Source of the DNA: Karstenula rhodostoma CBS 690.94
Taxonomy: Eukaryota; Ascomycota; Dothideomycetes; Pleosporales; Didymosphaeriaceae
Direction: 5' to 3'
Length of the DNA: 64,000 nucleotides
NCBI GenBank assembly: GCA_010093485.1
Contig: MU001496.1
Coordinates: 1,999,721-2,063,720 of the forward strand
Shown piece after piece: positions 47,041-63,095 of the stretch. Each line of letters begins with the position of its first letter. Position 1 is the stretch's first letter. Below the pieces are notes generated by a model. It was not told the origin of the DNA. It saw only the letters and a program-made list of their open reading frames with translations, and searched no databases. The translations under genes and the position numbers were made by a program.

Positions 47041-50000
47041 CTTTAAGTCCTTTAATTTTAAGCGAGCGGGAAAACTTTTTATACTAAAGAAATAGTAAGT
47101 TTTTTAAACTATAGAGAGCTTAATTTAATCTTATATATATTTCTAGCGTTTTAAACCTATTTAGAAGTTTATAGGTTATAGAATTATTTACTATAATTAT
47201 AGTATTTAGGAATACTCCTATAATATTATATTATTTAATCTTAAGGTTAAACTCTATAGTAATTACTATTACTACTTAGAATAATCTTACTATAAGTATA
47301 GTAATATAGATTAAGTATAGGGTATTCTTTAATTAAAAATTCCCTCTAACTATAATATAAGCTTTATAATTTTTAAACTAATTATTTTAATTAAATTTAT
47401 ATATAAATACCTATTTTAATAGGAGTAGGTATTCTATTACTTATAATTAGGGTAGCTTTATCTAAGTTCCTTTCTATTATAGGGTAGTAATCTCTTTAAT
47501 TATAGCCTACTTAAATAGCTTTTCTAGAGGATAGGAAAGTAGATATTTCTAGAGTATTAGTTCTAGTAGTAACTTATCTCTATATAAATAAACTAGTAAT
47601 ATTACTAGTTTTAGTTTTTTAAATATAGCTACTATAACTATTATATTTAGTATTTTATAGCCTTTATATTTATTCTAGATTTTATCTACTTCTAGTATAA
47701 ATATATACGCGAAGTTAATCTAGAAATTATCTTTTAAAAATAGATCTATTATTAGTATATATATACTAAAATTTAATTTACCCTCTAATTAATTATTATA
47801 ATCTATATTTTATTATCTTAATTTTTAAACTAGTAAATATCTACTTATTAGTTAGTCTATTTTAGGCGCCTCTTTTTAAAGTTATTTATTTACTCTACTT
47901 ATTATAGGGAAGATATATTATTATCTTTAGCTTACTAGTAGATTTTCTATTTTATCTAGTAGTATAGAGTTAATTATACTAGATTAAGAGGTAATAATAG
48001 GGTTTTAAAACTTCTACTCTAGAAAAATATTATTCTAAGACTCTAGTTTACTAGTTTTTCTAGTTAAATTCTAATTCTAGTAGTTCCTAATATCCTTATA
48101 ATTATATTAATTAGTCTCTATAATATCTAGCTATAGTATTATATCTAGGGTTATAAGTCCTATACTTAAATTTTAGCTTATATAAATTTCTAGTTACTAG
48201 CTAGCTATACCTATAGCTTATATAGTAGTTAGTATTATTACTTTTTAATTTCTTAGCTAGCTATCCTTAAAATCTATCTACTCTAATTTTTTACCCCTAA
48301 GTAGTTACTTAATATCCTTAATTCTTATAGTGCTCGCGTGTTTATTTAAGCTAGAAGTAAGATTAATTATATTAAATATATCTTTTAGATTATTAATCTT
48401 ATCCTTATAAATATTTTTTATAATTCTTAAAGTTTTTACCTTTAGAAGCTTAACTTTATATACTCCCTAGTAGAAGATTATCTTATTAAATATAATATTT
48501 CTAATTATAATTACTTAATTAAGTATAGGAACCTATATTCTATAAATATTAGAAACTTAATAGTCTACTAAATATCTAATATAAGCTTTTAGATTTATTT
48601 TAAATCCCTTTTTATTATATTTAGCTTCGCGATCCTTTATTAAAGGATATACTTAGTATCTATAGGTATAAATCCTATTCTAGTCTAGATAGAAATCTAC
48701 TATTATATATTATATAATTATAGACTTATAATACTAAAAGTACTATTAGAACTAACTATTTAATATTTTATTTAGTAATTAAAAGTTATATACTATACTT
48801 AGGCTTATATTATATAGCTAGACTACTATATTTATAATCTTTAGCTATAGCTTTATTAGTAGATTTATACTAGACCTTATTTTTACTATTTATTTAATTA
48901 GCTTTTTTCTAGTTTATTCTACTAAACTATTAGTTTTATATATATAAAGTAGTAAAGAGTTAATTATAATTTTTTTTTTAATTACCTATTCCTTATATTA
49001 TAATATCCCTTACTATAGAAGCGTTACTATATTATTATCCTACTAGATTTATATAATTTAGAGTTAGTACTTATTTTTTATAAAGATTAATAGGTATTTT
49101 ATTAATTATAGAATCTCTAAAAGCGTCTTCCCTTATAGATTAAAATTATAGAACTTCCTACTAAATTCTTCCTTTATTATAAGAATCTAGAATTCTAGTA
49201 TTTATTCTTACTCTATATTAAATAGGTCCTATATAATATAGTAGAATAGATATAGTAAATACTTATATAGTTATTATAAGATTACCTTACTTATATATAT
49301 AACTATATAATACTTATATTCTTATTATTATATTTCTTTAATTAATATATTATATATACTAGAAACTAGAGCTTATAAAGCCTTTTTTCTAAGGTATTCT
49401 AATTACTTATACTATAGTTCTTTATTATCTAAGTAGGAGATATTCTTTTTTAATAGCCTAAATAGTTAAATTATATTTATAATAGTAGAATAGAAATATA
49501 TAGGCTTATATTTAAGAAAAGTAAGGTTATACTTATACTATAGGTCTACTATTATAATACTTTATTTAATTATTCTAATCCTTAGGGTATTATTTAAACT
49601 AAGATACTAAATACTAGCTTTCTTAAATTAAACTTCTAAGATAATATTTATATAAAAGTTCTTAACTACTTTTATATTTTTAAATAGTAGATTCTCTAAT
49701 TATTTCCTATTCTTACTATAAAGAATATTTTTAATTAGATAATTTCCTATTTCTAAGATAGGTAGAGTTTAAGTTTCTATTTTAACTTAGTTTTCTATAG
49801 TTACTTTTTTAAAAGAACTAGTAACTAGAAGATTTTAATTATTAATAAGGTAAATAATAACTATACTATCTAGAATTATACTTTTAGAAAGTAGGTAAGA
49901 ATTCTATATTATATTATAAATTTTATTTTTAGAGACTTTATTTAGAAGGTTAATTAAATTAATAAGAGCTATTATAATACTACTAGAATAGTTAATAATA

Positions 50001-51217
50001 AGCTACTTCTTATTACTTATTTTCTAATTAGTACTATTAATTTTAGTTTATAGTTTTAACTATTATAAAAGTTTTAAATAGTTTAAAATCTTATTTTACT
50101 CTTTATTAGAAAGGTTAAATACTTAAAATTTATTAATTAGAGTACTAGTAATAGCTATTTATAAGTATTAATATTTAATTAATTACTATTTATATTAGGT
50201 ATTCTTATAGGGGTAGTTAAAATAATTATTATTCTATATATTATTAGATAATTCTCTACTAGACTTAGTAGTCTAACTATTAAATATCGTGTAGATACTA
50301 GTCCTTTTATAATTAGGGTAGAGTAATTATTTTTAGATTAGTACTAAAAATACCTTTCTAATCTTAGAAAGTATTATTATAGGCCTTCTAAGTGTCTTAT
50401 TAAGCAGGATTTATTATTTAATTAAGCGGGACTACTTAGGGGCAATCTTCTTACCTAAAGCTTTAAAAAAATTATAGATTATAAGTACTCCTTTAGTTTT
50501 TTTAACTAAGTATATAATTACTTTATAGTAGAAAAACTATTATTCTTTAAACTAAATCTTTAAATTTTACTATCTACTTTTTACTTTATTAAAATAAATA
50601 TAATACTATACTTAAATAAAGTTTTTAGTTACTCCTTTAGTAGGTACTAGATTATTCTTTAGTATATAAAGTAGGTATTATAAAGTAGATTTATTATCTT
50701 TAATTATATTAATTATTACTAGAGTAAGGAGATCTTAGGAAATAGTAGTATAAATCTAGTTTTAGAAATTTTATAGCTTAGAATAGTATATTTACTAGTT
50801 AGAGACTATAATATAATATTCTATAATCCTTAAAATATAGCTTTTCTTATCCTTTTTATATAATTTAAGTTTCTACTTATAATTTTTAAGGTTATCTAAA
50901 GTAACTAGTTAGTATAGTTCCTCTAAAATAACTAGTTAAATAGAGTAATTATCCTTAATTAAGAGGACTATTAAACTATCTAGATTAATTTTAAACTAAA
51001 TACCTTTAGAGTTTACTTAGAAATATAAGCTTATAAACTAATAAGGCTAGCTCGTTTAATTAATAAGCTAGGTCTAAGTAACTAGAATAGTTAAATTACT
51101 TATAGCTTTATTAAATAAAGAAGGCTTTAAGTATAATAGAAGAACCTAAAAGGGTATATTTAAGTAATAAAGTATATAAGGAGAATTATTCTATATTCTA
51201 AGTACTAGGCTTATAAC

Positions 51218-51423
51218 TATAGTAAAGAAAAGAAGCTTAAATATCCCTTTATTTAGGGAGCGAATTAATTAGATTATTATATAAGAAAAGATTACTAAAA
51301 AGGCTAGTTATATACTATACTTATCCTAAATTAGTTTAGTATTTAGATTAAGGTACCCCTTATTATAGCTAATTAGAGCTCTATAAATTCTAATATTACT
51401 AGGTATTATTTATATTCTTAATA
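51218..51423 (-). repeat. 5' LTR of the Copia element
   Basis: 206 bp, partner of 44208-44413. On the minus strand the element body follows directly with GTTATAAGCC, where the primer-binding site would be; it is too mutated to assign a tRNA. Confidence 0.85.
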
Positions 51424-54400
51424 TTTTTTAATATTAGTTTTTTTATTTTTTACTATTTAATTCTTATATTTTTATATAATAAACTAAGTAATATTCTTTT
51501 TTAAAATATATTAATATACCTATTATACTATATCCTCTAGTATAAATACTATAAAAATATTATTAATAAAATTATTTTTATTATATACTTCCTTATATAT
51601 AGGGTCTCTAGAATATATAGTTTTATATATATACTATAATATATTTAGTAAATTACTTTTAATTAATTCCTTTTTTTTATAAATATCTAATAGTATATAT
51701 ATTATTATTACTAGTATATTTATTATTTAATACTAATAGTTATATTATTCTTATTATATACTAATATATAATATTTTTCTAGTTTAGTTTAGTAATTATC
51801 TAATTTTAGTCTAGACTATAACTAAAATTAAATAGTACTATATATTCCCTCTATCTTAGTAGCCTACTAATTTTAATCTAGATTAGGGCTAAAATTAAGA
51901 CTACCTCCTCTATCTATTATAGCCTAAATAATATTTATTTATTTTAATAAAGTTTATAATTTTATATTTTATATATTATATTACTATACTCTTCTTTTTA
52001 ATAAAGTATTTTTTTATTTTAGTAAAAAGTACTATAATACTACTATACCTAAATAAAAATATAAAATCTAAAAATTAATTAATAATCTATTTAATAATTA
52101 TTCTCTTTTATAGAATTATAAGGACTTTATTATCCCTATTAAAACTAAAATATTTTATTTTAGTCTATTAGTATATAATAATAGCTATTACTATAATATA
52201 TATAGTTTAATTATTACTAAAACTATTATAAAATATAATATATTTATTTACCTATATAATAATTATATAATTTATAACTATTTCTATAATAGTATAACTA
52301 AGTATAGTTTCTAATACTCTAACTATATTAAAATAATTATAAGTTAATAATTTTTTTTTTTTATTCTACCCCTATTTATCTATCTTAATATAACCTACTA
52401 ATTTAAGGTATCTTTTACTAGTATTATAGAAATTCTATCTAAGTTATATAGTATCTTTATATTTCTAATTAATTTATATTTTAATTTTTATTACTTTTAA
52501 TTTATATTATTTCTAGTTAAATTTATTATTTTTACTATATAACTAAATTATAATATAGCCTTTTTTTTAAAATTCTAGCTATAATATATTTTAGTATAGG
52601 TATAATATATATAGGAATAATAGCTATAATTTATATTTAATATATTTTCTATATTTATAAATCTATAAATAATATATACTAGATTCTTAGAAATCTTTAC
52701 TAGTATTACTATATAGTAAGCGTACCTAGTATTTATTATTATATCTAAAGTTAAATTTAAATCTAAGCTCTTTTATTTATATATTACTATAAAGAGTATA
52801 GCTTATATATAGTAAAATATAGTAATAAAAATCTTTTATTTTATATAAATTTAAATAATATAGAAATATAAATATAATATTTTTATAATTTCTATTAAAT
52901 TTTATTAAAACTCTACTTTTTACTATACTAATCTTTTTTAGAAGATTTTTTTCTTTTTTTTTTATACTTTATCTTCTAGGGCTATATAACCTAAGACCCT
53001 TTATTTATAAAAATATTAGTAACTAGCTTAAAAATAGATTATAACCTATCTAGATATAATAGAAATTCCCTTTATTATTAAAGAGTACTATAACTATATA
53101 TATTTAAACCTATTTAAAAAATATTATTATACTTTCTAACTTTTTTTACTAGAATAAACTAGTTAGTTTATTTAGTTTAAACTTATTTTTATTACTCTAG
53201 TAGCCTTTTTTAGTCTCTCTCCCTAAAATAATAGATTTTAAAAGGCTTATAACTTTACTACTAATATATTAGTCCTTAAAAAGATATATAGATTTACTAG
53301 TTTATAATATTTCTAAAATATACTTCTTTATATAATATTTATAGAGACTCTAAATTATTTTAATTTTAATTTACTAATTTTCTAAAAGGAGGCTAGCTTT
53401 TTTATTACTAAACTAGATAACTATAAAATAGAGAATTAAAATAAAAAACTATATAATATATTTAAAATATAAATATATAATTATTTTATTATAAAGTACC
53501 CTATCTCTATAAATTAGTTTATTAATATAGTATACTTTCTTAGTACCTTTTAATATAGAAAAAATTTAAATACCTTTATTTACTAAAATAGGAATAGTAT
53601 AATTATTTATAAAATTAAAATAAATTTTATTTTATTTTCTTCTATAATAAGTAATCTATTTAAGGAGATATCTATTTTTCTCTATTAGCTAGTATTTATA
53701 TAGATATAGATAGGGCTACCCTTTATCCTATAGAATATATTAAAAAAAGACCTAAAAAATATAATTTCTAGTTTTAATATTTTTAATATAGATAACCTAT
53801 AATTTAAATATAATACTAGTTTTATTATTTAATAACTTTTATAATTATTTAATATAAAGGGTTCTAAAAATTATCTATTTACTAGTATTAAAAATTATAT
53901 CTAGATATAATAGTATTATAACCTTATTTAAAAATTTTTTAATATATTTTTAAGTTTTATATATTTTATAAGTAGCCAGTTTAGTTATAGTACTAAGGTA
54001 TTAAGCTTATAATTTAAAAATAGTTATATAATTAATATCTAGAAGATATTTCTTTATAATAGTTTTATTATTATTATTTTTTAATACTATAAGGGCTATA
54101 ATAGAGATAAGTCTATAAAAACTATTTATTATTTTTTTTTTTATAAAGTAAATAGCCTTTTAGTTTAGTATATCTAGCTTATTTATTCTTTTTACCTTAC
54201 TATATAGAGATAAATTAATAAGAAAATATATAACTATTACTATAATTAAATCTAAAACTACTTATTTTAATTAGACCTACTTAATAAGTAATAAACTACC
54301 TCTTAGACTTTTAGTTATATTATAAGATAGGTAATACTTTATTAAATAGAAAAAAAAATTAATATTAGTATAATATACTATTTCTTTATTATTTTTAGTA

Positions 54401-57400
54401 GAATACTTTTTACTACTAATTACCTACTATAGAAATTATTAAAGGAGAAGGTTAATAAAATAATAAATAAAATAGAAATAAAAATCTATAAAATATAAGT
54501 TAACTATTTATTAAAAATAGTCTATATAATTTATATTCTAGATATCTTAAGGATTTTTACTTATAAGTTTAATAATTTAGAGGTATATTTTAAAATATTT
54601 ACTAAGTAGTATAAAACTCTAGAATTCCTTTTAACCTAAGAGAAAAAGGCCCTTTAAAAAGTTAAAAAAGCTATTTATTCTAATTATTTAGATATTAATA
54701 TAATATAACTATTATAAAAGAATTTTAGAAAATTAATCTAGTTTAAAAAATAATAAGAGTAAGTTCTCTATATAATTTTAATAGGGGAGAGTATAGTTAT
54801 CTATATTATAAATACTAGATTTAGTAAATATTTTCTTTTCCTTCTTCCTATCTACTTTCTAGACTATAGTTAAACTATTATTATTATTTTACTAGTAATA
54901 TTCTACTCTAATTTTTTTTATTATTATTCTAAATTATAGATTAGAATTACTATATAGTAATAAGAAGTATATAATAAGTAAATATCTATTATTTTAGTAA
55001 TTTCTAAAAATATTTTAAATAATTCCTTCTAGACCTATATTACTAAATAGAAAATATTAAAAATATTAGAGAAAATTATAGTAGATAAGTTCTACTATAT
55101 TATTCTTTTAAATATAATTTATTATTTTTATTTTTATAATTTTTATATATTTATTAAATATTATATCCCTTTTATACTTCTTTTTATAACCCTACTATCT
55201 ACTAAATAGAACTAAGCCTTTTAATTTTTTAAACTTTCTATTAATATTATAATCTTTAAAGAGTCTATTATTTAGTTTAAAATCTAGTATAAGGTTTATA
55301 TTTTATATATAATAAATATAAATTCTATAATAACTATAATAGAATATATTAAAGAGGTTTTCTAATTATATAAAAAGATTTTTATTTATATTAATCTTAT
55401 TATAACTATAAATATACTAGCTCTATAGCTTAATTATTTTAAATACTATAAAAAAATAAAAAAGGAAGAATAATTTATAAGTCTAATATAATTCTAGGCC
55501 TTAGAAATAAATACTATAGTAGTTATAAATATTTTTATAAAAGGCCTAGATATACTAAATATATATATAATACTATATTTTATACTATTAGTAAATTTCT
55601 ATAGCCTTATCTAGATAGATAAATAAATTAGTTAGAATAGTAAATTTAATTTTACTAGACTAATACTAGTAGATACCATCCCTAATATATATTTTAATAA
55701 GGCTAATAATATAATAAAAATACCTATTCTTATCTATATATAACTCTAGTTTCTAAATAAAATCTACTATTATATTATTATTAATAGTTTTCTAGATAAT
55801 AATACCTTAAAAATAATATATACCCCTTTTAAATAATTTTATAATATTTATATACCGAGATTTTATTCTTTTATATAAACTAGTTCTATTTAGATACTAT
55901 AAACTCTCTAATTAAAGAGATAATTATTAGTAGTACTAATATTAATACTAATATACTAGAATCTATTATCCTTATATATTCTAATACTCTATAGCTATAC
56001 TTATAGAAATATAATAATATCTATAAAATAATCCTTTTTCTAAAGTAAATTTATATTTATATAGTTTTAGTATATTATCCTAATTTATAAATAGTAAACT
56101 TCCTATTATATATACCTTTTACCTCTATTAAATAAAGAAAAGAACTTAATTTTTTTATATAAAATACTAATAATACTAGTAAACTATATACTAAATTATT
56201 CTATAATAAATTACTTATTTATATAGCCTATTAGAGGCTATACTATATTATCTATTTTATTAAAAGAAATCTATTTAAATATAGACGAGATTAGTATACT
56301 AGTATTAATAATAGCTAAGTTAAATATATTAGAAATATTATTATAACCTATTAGTATATTATAAATAATAAATAAATAAAGGGTAATTACTAGTTCTATT
56401 TAATATCTATTAACTATTATTTAAAATAGATATTTCTAGAAATAAATAAAATAAAAACTACTCTAGCCTAATAAGATTTCTATATTAATAAATATATAAT
56501 TTATAATATTTAGGCTATCCTTTAGAATAAATATAAAGCTACACGTTCTAAATAAATTAATAAAATTAAGAAAATAAAAAAAAATAAATAGAATATAAAC
56601 TTACTATATAACTTTAAAATATATTTTATAAAAATAATTAATTTTAGAAATAATTATAAAATAGAAAGGATTATTTTAGAACTAAACTAAATTATAAAAA
56701 TATACCTTATATTAAAATAATATAATTAACTACTTTTACTATATATTTAAAATAGGAACTAGAATATAAAAGAACTAAATATATAATAAAAAAAATAGTA
56801 ATATTATATATTTATACCTTACTAAACTAATAACTAGATAATATATAAGAAATACTTTTATAAAGGGATATAAATAAGTTAATATTTTATTTAATTCTAG
56901 ATAAAATATAATTATTTTTTATTTAGATTTTTTATTTAAATAATATACTAGTTATATAATATAGGCTTAGTATAAGTAAGTAAATAAAGTACTTAAATAA
57001 AATATATACTATTTAAATTCTTTATTTTTTCTATTCTCTACTTTTATTTATTTTATTTTTTAATATTTTTTTATTATCTCTATTATAACTTCTATTTCTA
57101 TTACCCTTAGTTACTATAATATTTTTAGTATTATAAGTATAATAATTAGCTAGATTTAATTAAAAAAAATACTAAATATACTAAACTTTTCTAAAAATTT
57201 TTAAATAATATAACCCTAGCTAATAGACTATCTTTAACTAAATAAGTAATAAATTAAAAACTTTCCTATAAATTTTTATAGTAATTACTAATTTAATATA
57301 AATTAGAATCTATTATAATAGAAATTAATTTACTAATATTATTTAGTATATAGTTTTTTTTTTTTTTTTTTATTTTTTCTTTTTTATTTATAGAACTATA

Positions 57401-57409
57401 CTAGTTTAA

Positions 57410-57660
57410 TATATTTATTATATTTATTATTATTATACTTCTATACTAATATAAAGGGGAATATTAAAAAGTTTTTTATATATATCTATATATCTATAAT
57501 TATTATATTTTTATATTAGTCTAAAAAAGAATATTAAAAAGTTTTTTATATACCCCTATATATTTATAACTACTATACTTTTATACTAGTTTAAGGGGGA
57601 ATATTAAAAAGTTTTCTAAGTATCTTCTATATATCTATAATATATTATCTAATATAGAAA
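57410..57660. repeat. Tandem repeat, 70-bp unit, three to four copies
   Basis: GGGGAATATTAAAAAGTTTT recurs at 57456, 57526 and 57596, exactly 70 bp apart, with a partial copy to the left. The G-run followed by AATATTAAAAAG resembles a polypurine tract next to an LTR start (TGTTG mutated to TATTA), so this may be a damaged LTR boundary. Confidence 0.75.
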
Positions 57661-60600
57661 TCTTTTTTTCTAGTATTTTAGATTTAGAAAAGTATATTAA
57701 TAAATTTAGTTTTCTAAACTAGTATAATCTAGACTCTAACTAGCCTCCCTTATTTTAATTAGATTTAAGTAAAGCCGGCCTTATTATATCTAATCTAGCT
57801 ATAAAGTAAAAATATACTAAATTACTAAACCTATATATTTTTACTTCTAAAGTATAAATTAGATATATAAATATTTTCTAAAATTTTTCTAATTATCCCT
57901 CTAATAATTAATTACTAGATAATATACCTATTATTTTTTCTAAAAATAAAATATTTAACTATAGTAATAGTAGAGATATAAAGAATATAATAACTAATAA
58001 AATAAAAATAATTTTAGTTTATATAAATAAAATCCTATATATATTAAATTTAATATTTTTTTTAAAGTAAATTATTAGTCCTAAGAATTTTACTAATAAG
58101 ATACTTATTATATTTTCTAATATTTTTATTTAAATATATATTATAAATTTACTTATTATTTTAATTTATAAAGAAATTATATAGTATATTAAATTTAGTA
58201 AATAATTACTAAGTTTAGATAGAATAGTTAAAGAGGGTATCTTAAAAATAGATAAGATTCTATTATTTATTATTTTATTTAAAATATAGTAGTTCTAGAG
58301 TTTAGTATTCTATTAGGCCTATTTTATAAAAAAAATAAAGTATATTCTTATTTAACCTATATAATTATTTTTTTACTAAATAAAAATTAAGAAAGAAGAT
58401 ATAATTTTTATATATCTATAAATTAATTATAAAATCGTCCTATAGTTAAACTAACCCCTTAATAAAATATATATTTTAAAGAATTTAATAATATTAATTT
58501 AAAAGAGGTATATAAAAGCCCTTATTATATAAATATAATCTAGTACTATTAGAGTATAAAATAGAAAAATAAATATATAAGTTATATAAAAGGTAATTAA
58601 TAATATTAGCTTTTAAAATATACCTTCTTATTTAATTATAAAATAGTTAAAGGTTAATAACTTAATTTTTAAATTAGAGGAAAATCTATTTATATATAAT
58701 AATATTACCCCTAATATAGTAAAACTATAATATATTTAAAAAATATTAAATAAGGAAGTCTTTATATCTTTTCTAACTAATATTAAAAAATAAAATACTT
58801 ATATTCTATAGAATCTAGTTATTAAGATCTAGTTAGAAAAGTTTATATATTTATACCTAATAATAGTTTATATAATAAATATAAATACTACTAAATATTA
58901 GTTATATAAAGTTTCTATTAATATATTATAGAAATATATAAAATATTATCTATATAATATTAAAACTATTATAAATCCTAATTAGACTAAGAATTTAATT
59001 ATTTATATAACTAATAATTTTTATTAGAAGTACTTAAAAATTATTTTACTAGCTTTCTAATTTATAGTAGAGAATAGTATATTAATATTCTATATACTAA
59101 AAGTAATTATTAAAGAGAAAATAGAAATAGTTTATAAAAATATTAAAAATACTATAATAGAGAATAATTATAATATACTATAAAAAAGTAAATAGAATAA
59201 AATAGCTAATATAATATTTCTTCCTATTAAGTAAATTAATAATTATAGTATAGAAATTTTTAAAATAGATAGTAATAATAGTATATTTATTCTAATATAT
59301 TTTAAAAAGATCTATATTTCTATATATATTACTAATATAAAGTATAAATTAATATTATATATAATATTTTCTTTTAAATAATAATAGATAGTTATTATAA
59401 AATAAATAGTTAATATACTAGCTAGTATTAATAAAATAGTATTTATTAAAGACGGGATTATTATTAATATAATTAAATTAGATAAAACTATCTAAGTAGA
59501 GGTAATTATATTTAAAATATATTTCTAATAGATTTATAGAAAACTTTTTTATAAACCCTCTAGCTATATTTTATTTTATTTTATTAACTTATTATAAATT
59601 ATACTAAATTATAAATACTATTTTAATTTAAAATTTACTAATATTTATAAAAAGTAATCTATTTAGTTTATTATAAACTCGAATTATAAATAGTTTAGAA
59701 ATAAATCTAGATTCTTTTTTTATTTTATCTTAGCTAGACTTTATTATTAAATAGTAACTAAATTTATATAAATATTAATTTACTTTACTATCTTTATAAT
59801 CTCCCCTAATAAGTTATTAGCTATATCTAGTTTTAAAATAGTTACTAATTTTTCTAATATAAATTTAAGTATTTAGAACTATAAAAATTTTTATAACTAA
59901 TATACTATTTTTATAGTCTTTTATAATTATATAGTTAAGTTTACCGGCCCCTATACTTTCTAGTTCTATATTAAGGAGAATATTAAATTATTTACTAAGA
60001 AAAATAGCTTTAAACTAAATAAGTTTAACTTTTAGAATTATAAAATATAGCCTAATTTCCTATTAATTAAACCTTTAAATAAATATATTTATACTTTTAA
60101 TTATAAGTTCGGACTAGTATTTTATAATAAAATATAAAATTTTCTATAAAATTAAAGTTTTATATAAAGAACTATTTTATAATTATATCTATATAAATTA
60201 TTTTTATTATTAGGCTATTCTATACCTAGGAGTATAGAAAATATTAAAAACTATTTAAAACTACTAGAGAATTTAAACCTTTTTAATAAATTTACTAAGT
60301 AGGAAAAGGAATACTATAAAAAGTTAACTAAAATTAACTATATTATAGAATTCTACCTAGATTATAATAACCCCTATCTACTTAATAAGAAGAATTCTAA
60401 ATAAATTCCCCTATAGAGAGGTTAGAAAACTTTTCTATATTCCCCCCTAATATATATTAATAATATATAGTATATATTTTAAATTTTTATATAGTAACTA
60501 GATAGAGTTTATAATAAATATTCTAAGCCCTATTTATAATAAATAAATTACTTAAAAAAAACTTATATAACTAATTATAGTATATTTTATATTTAAATAT

Positions 60601-63095
60601 AACTTTAATAATACTATTATTTCTAAATCTAGAAATATTATTAGTTAGTCTATTCTACTAAAGTATTATTATACTATTAAGTAAGTATTTATACTATTAA
60701 ATAAATATATTTATAATAACTAGTTTATATATTAGTCTAAATATATATTTATAATATATAAAAATTTTAATAATTAAAATATTTTTATAGTTAATATTTA
60801 TACTTAGAAAATTATTTAAATTATTAAGTTTTATTCTTTCCTTAGATACCTATATATTAAGATTAATATAGAGAAATAATCTAAAAACTCTATATATAAA
60901 TATAGTAATAATTATTTTAATTTAAAATATAATCTAGACTATAAATTCTAGTTTTATAACTAGTTTTTCTTTTTTAAAGAATATAATATATTCTCTAAAA
61001 ATAGTCTAAAAGAATATAATAATTATATTTAATAATTATTTAAAAAAATACTAAATATAAGTTATAATACTATTCCTAATAATATTAACTAGAATAAGCT
61101 TAATAATATCTAGTTTACCTATAAATTCCTTAAGTACTTACTAAAAATATAAGTAATTATAGCCCTTATTATAAACTAGACTCTAGTTTATAATAAAAAA
61201 ATTATTTTATAGTTTTTTATACCTCTAATTTAGAAGTTTATTTAAGAAATTCTTAAATTATTAGGGTTTATACTATTTTTAGTTTACTCCTCTAATAGTA
61301 TAATCTAGTATAATTAGATTTAATCTCTCTAGAATAATATTAAAACTAAAATTTATATTCTTTTTATATTTTTCTAGATATTTAGTACTAGCTATAACCT
61401 CTAGAATAATAGTTATATTAATACTTTTATAAATTTCCCTTTAAATTAAAATATAGAGAACTAGACTCTTAAATATTAATATTAAGGTAGTTAATATCTA
61501 AGTATATACTTCTTTTATATTATTATTTAAAAAATATATAATATCTAGTAATATAGGTAAATTAATTTATTTAAAAGTATTTTAGAAACTTTTTTATATA
61601 CCCTTTATATAATAACTATTTTTACTAACTTTTCTAATAAAAATCTATTTATTTTACTAGTATTAATATTTACTTTCTTTAATTATACTATTAAGAAAAA
61701 TAGTATTAAGGAGTTTACTAAAATCTTTAATATTCTAGAGAATATTATTACTTAGATATATAAAAATATATTAAATACCTTTATTAAAAAGTCTAAATAT
61801 AATATAGTCCTTTATAATATTAATTATAAGTATTTCTTTATCTTTAGTAAATATACTATAAAGTTTATTAAGGAGGAGTATAAAAACTATAAGTATTTTT
61901 TTAAATAATAATTTATTCTAGTTTTATTTTCTATTATAATATATATTTTTATAATTTTTACTTTTACTAGGACTATTACTAGAATATCTAGTTTTCTAAA
62001 TAACTTTATTAAAAATATTATTAAATTAGGGTAACTAGAATTAAATATATATAAAATAATTTAAATAGAGAAATATAATTTTAATCTAAATAATATCTTC
62101 TATACTAAGTCTATATCTAAAAAAAAAAAAAAATCTAGTATAACCTATTTTATAAACTATATTCTAAAAGTAAATAATATACTATTTAGAATTTAAATAA
62201 AGTTTAATAAATATACTAAAAATACTAGAATAGATTTATAAAATTTTTATTTAATTATTATTTCTATATAATATAATAGTCTCTAGATATTTAATAATAC
62301 CTATATAAAAATATTTAAAACTACCTAAAAAGCTAATATAAAATAGAATTCTAATAAATAAGTATTAGATATTAAAGAGTATTTAAATAAATATAATATA
62401 TAGAATATATTTAATTATATAAAGTAATATCTAATATATTATCTATCTTTTAGTAATTTTATACCTCTAAATATATAAAAATATAGTTAGGTTATAAAGT
62501 AGGTTAAGACCTATAAAGGTTTAAAGAATATAAACTATTTAACTATAATATTAAAAAAGTCTAGTAAAAATAATAAAAAGAAAAAGTAATAAATAATATT
62601 ATATAATTATAGTATAATAGAGATTAAAGTAGAGAATAAAAATTAAAATAGGAAATAGAAATTAAAATAAAGTTATAGTCTAAAATTATAAAATAATAGT
62701 AATAAAAATTAAAATAGAATTATAGTCTAGAACTATATAATAATAGTTAGTATAAATAGTTCTAATTTATAAATATATTCTATTATTTATTTATATTTTT
62801 TTACTATAGTATTAAAAATCTATTATAGTAATTTTTACTATAACTTTTATTTTAAATAATATAATCTAGTAATATCTTATATACTATTATATAGATAAAT
62901 TTACTAAAATATTTATTTATAGTTTAGTAATTACTTTATAACTCTTTTTTTTTCTTTTTCTTTTTTTTTTCCTCTCTTTTCTTTTTACTATTTTCTCTAA
63001 ACTATTTTTTTATTTACTATTCTATAATATAAATATATAATATATTTTAATTCTTTTATAGATTATTTAATTCTAATAAATACTTTATTAACTAA

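Larger units (their letters stand above)
44208..51423 (-). mobile_element. Degenerate Ty1/Copia LTR retrotransposon
   Basis: Two direct repeats of exactly 206 bp bound a 7.2-kb element. Read on the minus strand the LTR starts TATTAAG and ends CTATA, as expected if TG...CA ends were changed by RIP to TA...TA. Reverse-transcriptase homology at 46740-47040 fixes the element on the minus strand, so the 5' LTR is at 51218-51423. Five-base flanks TTTTC (44203-44207) and TTTTT (51424-51428) could be a target-site duplication with one C-to-T change, but the sequence is too simple to be sure. CpG, TpG and CpA survive more often here than outside, which suggests a later insertion. Confidence 0.85.
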
